Source: Planctomycetota bacterium (GTDB lineage Bacteria; Planctomycetota; Planctomycetia; Gemmatales; Gemmataceae). Taken from it: DNA of 8,933 nucleotides. The position numbers and the translations under genes are program-made. Shown one piece after another: positions 1-5,868 of the stretch (its first letter is position 1; each line of letters begins with the position of its first letter). The stretch covers positions 1 through 8,933 of the forward strand of contig JAGWVO010000137.1 in NCBI GenBank assembly GCA_018970845.1, written 5' to 3'. A model generated the notes under the pieces. That model was not told the origin of the DNA. It ran no database searches and saw only the letters and a program-made list of their open reading frames with translations.

Positions 1-1884
1 CGCCGTTCGTCCAGTGTCTCGAGTTCGGTCTCGATTCCCGACAACTCGGGTGGGTCGACCGATCCGGGAGCCTCTGATCCCGGTGCCTCTGGCGTCGCTG
101 ATCCTGGGGAAACCAGCCCTCCGGCGGGTGATCCGGTTTCCGGCGATTCGCCGGCCCTTCCAGTGGAATTTCAAAGCTACATAGGCAACGGTTCGGTCGC
201 GTTTCAAGCCGCGGTTGTGGGTCGCGCCTCCTCGCAAGGACCAGGAAACTACCAATTCGCCGTCGTTTCCACGGGAACAGCCACCATCACGATCCGTTAC
301 ACATATGAGCCTTCCGACGCCCTCAAGCCGGGTGATTACATCGTCAGGCAAACCTCGCAGCCGGACGGCTTCCTCGACGGCAGGGAAACCGCCGATGGAA
401 AATCCGTGCTGTCCAATTCCCACCTCACCGACGAAATTCCGGTCACCCTTGCCGGAACCTCGCTCACCCGATTGGGCTTCGGTGAAGTGAAGGCGGCCAG
501 CCTTTCAGGCTCCGCATTTATCGATGCCAATGGCGACGGCCTGTTCGACTCGGAGGAGGCCGGTGCCGAGGGAGCCGTCGTCACACTTTCGGGAATCGAC
601 GACACCGGAGCGGCCATTACCCGTCAGGCTGAGATCGCCTCCGATGCCCTGTTTTCATTCTCCGATCTTCGCCCTGGCAAATATTCGGTCGCCAGCTCCC
701 TTTTGCCCAAGAACATGGCCGGCACAGCCACCGCGGGCGATTCCGGCGGCATCCCTGGCCCGGCCACCGTCTCCGCCATCAACCTGGGCTCGGGCGCCGG
801 CGCGACCGGTTACCTGCTGCCTCAAATGGAATCCGCCGCTGTCACCGGAGTTGTCTACCTCGACCGCAATGCCAACGGCGTGCGTGATGAGGGTGAGCCA
901 GGCATCGCCAACCAAACGGTCATCGTCACCGGCATCGCCGGCGGAAAGGATGTCAGGGTGACCGCCGTCACCGACTCGAATGGCGAATACACCTTCGCCC
1001 AGCTTGCGCCGGGAACTTACTCGGTGACCAGTCCGGCGAGCGCTCCCTACACCGCGACCGGCGCCGCGGCCGGATCCCTGGGCGGAACGCCGGGAGTTGA
1101 TTCCATCGCCGACATCACGCTGGCGCCGGGCGCCCTTGGCGACGGATACCTGCTGGGCCGCTCGGCGCAGCTCACCCTTTCCGGAAAGGTTTTCCTCGAC
1201 CGAAACGCCAGCGCCACTTTCGATGCCGGCGATTCGCTCCTGCGCGGGGTGAAGGTGAGCCTCACCGGCACCAGCTATTCCGGCAAGGCGATCAGCCGGC
1301 AGGCCGTCACCAACATCCAAGGAACCTACACCTTCACCCGGCTTCCCGATGGCGTCTACAGGATCGTCGCGCAGGTGGCCCCGGGAACTTTCGCCGGTCA
1401 GGCCGTCGCCGGAACCAGTGGCGGCACCACCGGAACCGCCGCCATCTCGGCCATCGACTTGGGGACCAGCGGCAACGCCCTCGGCTACGACTTCCCGATG
1501 CTCGCCCCATCACGGATCTCGGGTTTCGTTTATCAGGATCGAAACCGCGACGGTGTCCGCAACGCCGGCGAATTCGGGCTCGGAGGCGTTACCATGACCC
1601 TCACGGGCAACGACGACCTCGGCCGCGCCATCCGCAGGACAACCGTCACGGCGGCGGATGGAAGCTACAACTTCGGCAACCTCAGGTCGGGCAGCTACTT
1701 TGTTTCCCGGGCCGTGCCCGCCGGCTATCAGGCCGGATCCGTCAGGCTGGGTTCGTTGGGCGGCCTCGTCCGAAATGGCGGTGTCGGCCTGAGCCTGGGA
1801 TTTGGTTCGGCGGCGCTTCGCTACGACTTCGCCGTGATCCAGTCCGCTTCCGGCGGCTTGAGCAAGAGGCTCTACATGAGCTGA
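1..1884 (+). CDS. Secreted/surface protein with SdrD-B-like modules (5' partial)
   Basis: The frame is open from base 1 to the TGA at 1882-1884, so the gene starts upstream; a GTG at 163 is only an internal codon. Of 627 visible residues, about 1-54 form a Ser/Pro/Gly/Asp-rich linker. Residues about 55-165 hold the second half of a module (LKPGDYIVRQ, then PDGFLDGRETADG), and four complete modules start near residues 168, 281, 391 and 506. Each opens with a strand such as VTGVVYLDRN, a calcium-loop-like DxNxDGxxDxxE segment, then YTF-x-L-x-PG-x-Y-x-V and a G-S-x-GG turn. This is the SdrD B-like (Cna-B-type) fold known from adhesins and abundant in planctomycete extracellular proteins. The third module has a degenerate loop (DRNASATFDAGD). 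There is no LPxTG anchor; the protein ends in a short basic/aromatic tail, LSKRLYMS. A structural or adhesive extracellular role is inferred; no catalytic domain is visible in this part. Confidence 0.88.
   Translation, partial: RRSSSVSSSVSIPDNSGGSTDPGASDPGASGVADPGETSPPAGDPVSGDSPALPVEFQSYIGNGSVAFQAAVVGRASSQGPGNYQFAVVSTGTATITIRYTYEPSDALKPGDYIVRQTSQPDGFLDGRETADGKSVLSNSHLTDEIPVTLAGTSLTRLGFGEVKAASLSGSAFIDANGDGLFDSEEAGAEGAVVTLSGIDDTGAAITRQAEIASDALFSFSDLRPGKYSVASSLLPKNMAGTATAGDSGGIPGPATVSAINLGSGAGATGYLLPQMESAAVTGVVYLDRNANGVRDEGEPGIANQTVIVTGIAGGKDVRVTAVTDSNGEYTFAQLAPGTYSVTSPASAPYTATGAAAGSLGGTPGVDSIADITLAPGALGDGYLLGRSAQLTLSGKVFLDRNASATFDAGDSLLRGVKVSLTGTSYSGKAISRQAVTNIQGTYTFTRLPDGVYRIVAQVAPGTFAGQAVAGTSGGTTGTAAISAIDLGTSGNALGYDFPMLAPSRISGFVYQDRNRDGVRNAGEFGLGGVTMTLTGNDDLGRAIRRTTVTAADGSYNFGNLRSGSYFVSRAVPAGYQAGSVRLGSLGGLVRNGGVGLSLGFGSAALRYDFAVIQSASGGLSKRLYMS
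499..1845 (+). repeat. Four tandem ~113-residue SdrD-B-like modules
   Basis: The conserved Gly of the opening [LVI]-[ST]-G strand falls at 508, 847, 1183 and 1522, giving spacings of 339, 336 and 339 bases (113, 112, 113 codons). Every module repeats the order: D-rich loop, central TGxxxxG strand, Y/F-x-F-x-x-L turn, Gly-rich GxxGG segment, then a short hydrophobic linker. The copies are diverged at the DNA level, so this is an old domain duplication, not a recent expansion. Confidence 0.85.
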
Positions 1885-1891
1885 GTGGATC

Positions 1892-4057
1892 TCAATCCTC
1901 CCGCCTGGTCCGCCAGGCCGATAGCACCGACGAATGATCGTCGGTCCATGGCCGAACGGTTTCAGGCGGCCTCATCCGCGACCAACCGCCCCGCCTCCCT
2001 GGTTTCCAGTTTTCCGCCTCGCTGAGGGCCACCCATTCGGAGGGCAACCTGCCGAAGTTGATTCCATCGGTCTCGGGCGCCAGGTCGGCCCATTCCCACG
2101 CCGAAAGCCCGATGGCGATCGCGCCCGCGGCGGCCACGGGGCCAAGGTCGAGGTAGCGGTTGGAAACATGCAGCAGGATCGCGCCACCCGGAGCGAGGAG
2201 CCGACGGTACAGGTCGATGGCTTCCACCGTGAGCAGGTGAGAGGGAATGCTGTCGGAACTGAAGGCGTCGATCACGATCAGGTCGTAAGCTGCGCCCGCA
2301 TGATTCCTCAGGCGTTCGCGGCCATCCCCCGCGATGACGGTCCATCGGGCCCGGCAATCGGCCAGGTAGCTGAACAAGCCCGATTCCGAGGCGACGCGGA
2401 TCACGACAGGGTCGATCTCATAAAAATCCCACTCGTCTTCCCTCCTGCCGTACCACGCGAGGCTTCCGGCACCCAGGCCGACCACCGCGACGCGGGCGGA
2501 AGGCGCGCCTTCTGGAAACAGTCGGCCAAGTGTGGCGCCGGCGGGGCCGCGCGGATGGTAGTAGGCCAATGGAAGCGCGCGGCCGTCGGTGTCAACCCGC
2601 GACGCGGCCGCGATCCCGTGGACCGTGGTGCCATGGTAGATTTTCAAGACCGGCCCCGCGGGTGAGCTTTCCCGCGCCACGCGCGTGGTGCCGAAAAAGC
2701 CTCTTTCCAGATAAACCACTTGCGTGGAGGCCTTGGAGGCGATGCCGCTCGCGATGAAGATGGCCGCCAGGCACGGGCCCCAGGCCGCTGACCGGCCGGC
2801 AAGCGCGTAGGCCGACGCCAGCGGAAGTCCCAGCGCGGCCAGTTCCCGCGCCGGACCCGGGGCGAAAGGGCACAGGGCCGCCAGCGCCGCCGCGCAGGCG
2901 CCCACGCCCAACGCCAGCAGGAGATCGCGGCCTGACGGCCATCGCCAACCGCGCGGCCCGGCCAGCATGAGCGCCGCCAGCCCCAGCGGATAATCCCAAT
3001 CTCCCACGAAGCGGAAAATCAACGGCGCCAAGGCCGCCTGGGCCATGCCTCCCAAGGCTCCGCCCACGGCCGTGGCAAGGTAAAAGGCCGGCAAACCTGA
3101 CGGGGCCGGGCGGCTTGAAGACTGCCCCGACAGCGCCGACCACAAGGCGAACAAGTAGCCCGTCAGGTGGAGCAGGACGACGATCCCGGCGCCACCCAGC
3201 CGAGAGTCGGTGGCTCCCATCGAAGCCATGAGCGCCAGCGCCAGTCCGGCCATCGGTCCGGCCGTTTCGGGCACCCGCCAACCGGGCTTGGCGAACGAGA
3301 GAATGTACGCGACCAAGTACAGCGCCAGGGGTGAAAGCCCCAAAAGGGGAACTGGCGCCACATCCGTCACGAGATGGCGGGTCGCCGCCATCAGGAAGAA
3401 GCATGGAACCGCTCCGAGCAGCATCCATTCCGCGATTCGGGCGCTACCCGGTGCCTTGGCGGATGCGGGCGGCATGGTTTCGCGGATGGCGGGGGCGCCC
3501 CAAGCCAGCGCCGGCATCAGAACCGCCCAGGCTCCCACGGCCCATTGCCACCATTCACCCTGCTGGCGGATGGCAAGAAGCGGCTCCACCAAGGCCGGAT
3601 AGGCGGCCAACCCGGCAAGGCTGCCCGCGTTGCTGGCCGCGTACAGCCAGGAAGGGTCGCCCCCCCGCCTGGCCAGCCATTCCTGCAGGAGCGTGGATGT
3701 GGTGGCGATCGCCACGATCGCGAAACCAAGTTGTAGCGAAAGTTCGAGGGCGATCTCCATCACCGGCCACGATCGGCTCACCGGGCTTTCGGCCAGCGGC
3801 GAGCCTTGGTGCGCGATCCATCCTGCGCCGGCGAGAAGCGAGGTTGCCAGTGCCGCGAGCAGCGGTCGCCGCATCCGGGCCAGCGGAATCGCAAGGGCAT
3901 ATCCGGCGACGACCGCCACTTGAAAAAACACCAGGACGGAAGTCCAAACGGCGGGAGCGCCGCCATAGGACGCCAGCAGGCGTTTTCCCGCAGCCGGCTG
4001 GATCAAAAAGAGAAGGAAAGCCGCCCAGAATGCCAGTGCTGCGGATGCCAGGCGCAT
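1892..4057 (-). CDS. Membrane-fused spermidine-synthase-like protein
   Basis: The product has 721 residues. Residues 1-445 contain about 14 hydrophobic segments (for example 5-20, 38-60, 64-82, 105-123, 213-226, 241-255, 289-307, 377-397) and family-typical stretches: FLLFLIQPAAGK near 14, GGAPAVWTS at 32-40, and WLYAASNAGS at 137-146. Residues about 450-721 are a spermidine-synthase/methyltransferase-like Rossmann domain: FFGTTRV (454-460), HGTTVHG (475-481), nucleotide loop VGLGAGSLA (526-534), YEIDP (546-550), AGDGRERL (576-583), DAFSSDSIPSHLLT (597-610) and WTDDHSS (704-710). The family is known as fused membrane/spermidine synthase; substrates of such fusions are mostly unproven. The usual GGGDG and D-S-x-D-P motifs of true SpeE are altered, so polyamine synthesis is not assured. 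The ATG at 4055-4057 precedes a complete family N-terminus; the Shine-Dalgarno is weak. It ends 7 bases from the convergent SdrD-B gene. Confidence 0.88.
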   Translation of the reverse strand: MRLASAALAFWAAFLLFLIQPAAGKRLLASYGGAPAVWTSVLVFFQVAVVAGYALAIPLARMRRPLLAALATSLLAGAGWIAHQGSPLAESPVSRSWPVMEIALELSLQLGFAIVAIATTSTLLQEWLARRGGDPSWLYAASNAGSLAGLAAYPALVEPLLAIRQQGEWWQWAVGAWAVLMPALAWGAPAIRETMPPASAKAPGSARIAEWMLLGAVPCFFLMAATRHLVTDVAPVPLLGLSPLALYLVAYILSFAKPGWRVPETAGPMAGLALALMASMGATDSRLGGAGIVVLLHLTGYLFALWSALSGQSSSRPAPSGLPAFYLATAVGGALGGMAQAALAPLIFRFVGDWDYPLGLAALMLAGPRGWRWPSGRDLLLALGVGACAAALAALCPFAPGPARELAALGLPLASAYALAGRSAAWGPCLAAIFIASGIASKASTQVVYLERGFFGTTRVARESSPAGPVLKIYHGTTVHGIAAASRVDTDGRALPLAYYHPRGPAGATLGRLFPEGAPSARVAVVGLGAGSLAWYGRREDEWDFYEIDPVVIRVASESGLFSYLADCRARWTVIAGDGRERLRNHAGAAYDLIVIDAFSSDSIPSHLLTVEAIDLYRRLLAPGGAILLHVSNRYLDLGPVAAAGAIAIGLSAWEWADLAPETDGINFGRLPSEWVALSEAENWKPGRRGGWSRMRPPETVRPWTDDHSSVLSAWRTRRED
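1927..1944. other. 7-bp perfect hairpin near the convergent gene ends
   Basis: CCGACGA (1927-1933) and TCGTCGG (1938-1944) are perfectly complementary around the loop ATGA. It lies 43 bases past the stop of the SdrD-B gene and inside the last codons of the convergent minus-strand gene. There is no T-run on either side. It could help end the plus-strand transcript, but it also overlaps the conserved TDDHS codons of the opposing gene, so the symmetry may be a coding accident. Confidence 0.3.
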
Positions 4058-4109
4058 GAAGCCACCGGAATTGGGCCGGAAGTGGACAATGATAGGTGTA
4101 TGAAACGGA

Positions 4110-4139
4110 CAAGCCGGGCGCCTTGGAGCGCCCGGCTTG
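4110..4139 (-). terminator. 12-bp perfect hairpin, likely terminator of the KGQD-repeat gene
   Basis: CAAGCCGGGCGC (4110-4121) pairs without mismatch with GCGCCCGGCTTG (4128-4139) around the loop CTTGGA. Reading the minus strand, it lies 25 bases after the TAA of the repeat gene and is followed by TCCGTTTCAT, a poor T-tract. It sits 52 bases before the start of the membrane spermidine-synthase-like gene, so it probably separates the two same-strand genes or attenuates read-through. Confidence 0.65.
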
Positions 4140-4164
4140 CCGGATCAAGCATGGAAAGGCTTGA

Positions 4165-4707
4165 TTACTTCTTGTCAGCGCCCTTGGGGGCAGCTTGGGC
4201 CTTGCCGTCCTGGCCCTTGGCGGCGGCCTGAGCCTTGCCGTCCTGGCCCTTCTTGGCATCCTGGCCCTTGGCAGCGGCCTGAGCCTTGCCGTCTTGGCCC
4301 TTCTTGGCGTCCTGAGCCTTGCCAGCATCCTGGCCCTTCTTGGCGTCTTGGCCCTTGGCAGCGGCCTGAGCCTTGCCGTCCTGGCCCTTCTTGGCGTCCT
4401 GACCCTTGGCGGCGTCCTGGCCCTTCTTGGCATCCTGACCCTTGGCGGCGTCCTGACCCTTCTTGGCGTCCTGGCCCTTGGCGGCGTCTTGGCCCTTCTT
4501 GGCGTCCTGACCCTTGGCGGCGTCTTGGCCCTTCTTGGCGTCCTGGCCCTTGGCAGCCTGGGGCTTGCCAGCGTCCTGACCCTTGGCGGGAGCCGCTTCC
4601 ACCTTGGCGCACTCGGTGCACTCGGCAGCCTTCTTCTTCTTGAAGAAGAGGCCTTCGGGGGCGGTGGTGCCAGAAGAGAGAGCCATCATCAACACAGCGC
4701 TAAGCAT
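4165..4707 (-). CDS. Secreted-type KGQD-repeat, lysine-rich low-complexity protein
   Basis: Function unknown. The start at 4707 is chosen because GGAGG (4717-4721) stands 9 bases before this ATG; an in-frame ATG at 4770 has no such site and would add 21 residues in front of the signal-like segment. The 180-residue product begins MLSAVLMMALSSGTTAPEG, a short hydrophobic stretch resembling an export signal but with no basic residue before it. Then come four lysines (23-26) and a CTEC pair (C30, C33; no following His, so not a haem site). From residue 38 to the end only A, P, K, G, Q and D occur. The tetrapeptide KGQD appears 17 times: four exact 12-residue units KGQDAKKGQDAA (53-100), then mixed KGQDGKAQAAA and KGQDAK units. 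The tail should be disordered and mildly cationic. Small secreted proteins with similar N-termini and low-complexity tails are, from memory, common in planctomycetes. Confidence 0.8.
   Translation of the reverse strand: MLSAVLMMALSSGTTAPEGLFFKKKKAAECTECAKVEAAPAKGQDAGKPQAAKGQDAKKGQDAAKGQDAKKGQDAAKGQDAKKGQDAAKGQDAKKGQDAAKGQDAKKGQDGKAQAAAKGQDAKKGQDAGKAQDAKKGQDGKAQAAAKGQDAKKGQDGKAQAAAKGQDGKAQAAPKGADKK
4408..4551 (-). repeat. Four tandem 36-bp units encoding KGQDAKKGQDAA
   Basis: These 144 bases encode four consecutive identical 12-residue units; diverged half-units continue on both sides through most of 4170-4585. Differences between copies are at Gly GGC/GGT, Gln CAG/CAA and Asp GAC/GAT, all third codon positions of the minus-strand frame. 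That pattern indicates selection on the protein and supports the minus-strand reading. Confidence 0.85.
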
Positions 4708-4716
4708 AGGTGTCAA

Positions 4717-4721
4717 CCTCC
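4717..4721 (-). promoter_or_regulatory. Shine-Dalgarno that fixes the repeat-gene start
   Basis: On the minus strand TCCGGAGGTT carries GGAGG 9 bases before the ATG at 4705-4707. It is the only good ribosome-binding site near the 5' end of this frame and argues against the longer in-frame start at 4770. Confidence 0.75.
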
Positions 4722-4804
4722 GGAGAAAAACATCAAAAACACAAGCAATCCCACCTACCCTGAAGCCCAATGGGTCGGTTCACCGGACATCCGGCGACAT
4801 CCAC

Positions 4805-4838
4805 TTTCCTTCACAAAGCCTTCAGGGCAAGAAGGAAA
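4805..4838 (-). other. Inverted repeat in the predicted leader of the repeat gene
   Basis: TTTCCTTC (4805-4812) and GAAGGAAA (4831-4838) are perfect complements around an 18-base loop that contains a small GCC/GGC stem. If the promoter at 4860-4887 is right, the structure lies within the untranslated leader. No riboswitch class was recognised; it could be a leader structure or a protein-binding site. Confidence 0.35.
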
Positions 4839-4859
4839 AGATGGAATTGCTATGTGCAT

Positions 4860-4887
4860 ATGCTAATCGGGGCAATCTGGGAGTCAA
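4860..4887 (-). promoter_or_regulatory. Candidate sigma-70-type promoter for the KGQD-repeat gene
   Basis: On the minus strand TTGACT (4882-4887, five of six matches to TTGACA) is followed after 16 bases by TAGCAT (4860-4865, four of six to TATAAT). The surrounding sequence is clearly AT-richer than the genes. Transcription would begin near 4853, giving a leader of about 145 bases. An 8-bp palindrome, GCATATGC (4856-4863), overlaps the -10 and could be an operator. Confidence 0.45.
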
Positions 4888-4933
4888 TGGTTGATTTGGC
4901 AAAGATTTACTGAAAGGTTGTCCGCGGGGCATT

Positions 4934-4963
4934 TTGAGTTCCGGTTATTCCGGCTGATTTTAT
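4934..4963 (+). promoter_or_regulatory. Weak candidate promoter for the TPR-mutase pair
   Basis: TTGAGT (4934-4939) and TTTTAT (4958-4963) each match the sigma-70 consensus at four of six positions and are 18 bases apart. The -10 overlaps the loop of a small hairpin. This is the best plus-strand pair found upstream of the gene at 5043, but the match is poor. Confidence 0.25.
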
Positions 4964-5042
4964 CGGCCGCACCCTGCTTGCCTCAAGTCCCCAACCGTGG
5001 GATATCTCTTCCAGACTCCATTTCGCCCGTACGGAGATCGGC

Positions 5043-5843
5043 ATGAACGCCCGATGGTTGTTGCTGCTGCTGGCTATCGGCTGCGCTCGCCGGGAAATTC
5101 CCGGGGAATCCCCATTGGCGGTGACTCAGGTCGATCCGATCGAGGAGGCGCGCCTGGCCTCCAAGCGAAATGATCATGAACGCGCGATGACCTTGTGGAA
5201 TGCGGTTTTGTCGCGGTTTCCCCAGAATACGGAGGCTCGCGTCCGCAAAGCGATGGCATCGCTGGCGCTCGGGCGCCGCGCCGAGGCGGCGGTTGAACTC
5301 GACGGAATGCTCCGGGATCGGCCCGACTGGATCGAAGCCCTCTACGCCCGCGGCGTCGCCGCATGGGCCTTGGGTGATCCGGCCTTGGCAAAAAGGATGT
5401 GGGCCAAGGCGCTGGATGCCGATCCGGAGCTTTCGAATTATCTCGCGCTTGTCTTTTTGGATTCGGACACCGAGGCGGCCATGAGGCAGGATGCGGGCCG
5501 ATACCGGCAGGAGTTCGAGCGGCTTGCGGAGGCCAGGCCGACGCATGCCGAGGTCAGGGAATACCTTGGGCTGTCGTGCCTGGTGGAGGCGGAGCGGACG
5601 CTCAGGCGCGCCGATTTTGAACGCGCGGGATCGGAGTTTTCCGAAGCCATCCGCAACCGTGGCGGCCGGGAGCCGTTCTATTACAGGGCCAATCGGGGGT
5701 ACATTCGCCTGTGCCTTGGCGACAACGCCGGGGCCGAGCAGGATTTCCAGTCGGCCCGCGCCAGGATCGATGGGCCGGGACAGGCGGAACTGCTTGAGGA
5801 AAAAATCGCCCAGGCTCGCCGGATCGCGCCCAAGGTGCGATGA
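5043..5843 (+). CDS. TPR-repeat lipoprotein
   Basis: The ATG at 5043 has GGAG (5033-5036) 6 bases upstream. The 266-residue product begins with a short n-region (MNARW), a run of leucines and AIGC, giving a probable lipobox with Cys14, so lipid anchoring at a membrane is likely; the -3 residue is Ala instead of the usual Leu. Tetratricopeptide-like helix pairs follow at about 31-62, 63-96 and 97-130 (for example ALYARGVAAWALGDPALAKRMWAKALDADPEL), then a less regular stretch and two more at about 168-205 and 210-243 (FYYRANRGYIRLCLGDNAGAEQDFQSA). TPRs mediate protein-protein contacts; the partner is not indicated. The phosphohexomutase starts 25 bases downstream on the same strand, so the two are probably cotranscribed. 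The family is too general to assign a specific role. Confidence 0.82.
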   Translation: MNARWLLLLLAIGCARREIPGESPLAVTQVDPIEEARLASKRNDHERAMTLWNAVLSRFPQNTEARVRKAMASLALGRRAEAAVELDGMLRDRPDWIEALYARGVAAWALGDPALAKRMWAKALDADPELSNYLALVFLDSDTEAAMRQDAGRYRQEFERLAEARPTHAEVREYLGLSCLVEAERTLRRADFERAGSEFSEAIRNRGGREPFYYRANRGYIRLCLGDNAGAEQDFQSARARIDGPGQAELLEEKIAQARRIAPKVR

Positions 5844-5868
5844 AACAAGCCATGCGAGGATGGTGGTG

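Larger units (their letters stand above)
4708..5042. other. 335-bp divergent control region
   Basis: No coding sequence is convincing here. The region separates the minus-strand repeat gene from the plus-strand TPR gene and is AT-richer than its surroundings. Besides the candidate minus promoter it holds CCGGA-CA-TCCGG (4783-4794), a direct repeat GACATCC (4786-4792 and 4796-4802, 10 bases apart), an inverted repeat TTTCCTTC/GAAGGAAA (4805-4812 and 4831-4838), and a weaker 7-bp hairpin CGGCTGA-TTTTA-TCGGCCG (one T-G pair) around 4951-4969. Confidence 0.6.

Noticed and set aside
1905..1918. CCTGG-TCCG-CCAGG mini-hairpin at the convergent junction as a terminator
   Set aside because: The stem is only 5 bp, lies inside the minus-strand coding sequence, and has no T-tract.
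3555..4433. Minus-strand open frame of PRRARTPRRA repeats
   Set aside because: It is an out-of-frame reading of the same repeat continuing across the hairpin and into the membrane gene; its composition is that of a GC-rich shadow.
4612..4620. CTEC in the KGQD protein as a cytochrome c haem site
   Set aside because: The haem motif needs CxxCH; the next residue is Ala.
4708..4770. Upstream ATG (4770) for the KGQD protein
   Set aside because: It lacks a ribosome-binding site and would bury the signal-like segment behind 21 residues; GGAGG clearly serves the ATG at 4707.
4195..4866. Long plus-strand open frame of hydrophobic LGVLALGG-type repeats antisense to the KGQD gene
   Set aside because: It is the complement of the repeat. 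Copy differences fall on third positions of the minus frame, and only the minus frame has a ribosome-binding site and signal-like start.
5491..5868. Upstream extension of the phosphohexomutase frame
   Set aside because: It lies in another frame over the TPR gene and has no family similarity; the mutase begins at the Shine-Dalgarno-preceded ATG at 5869.
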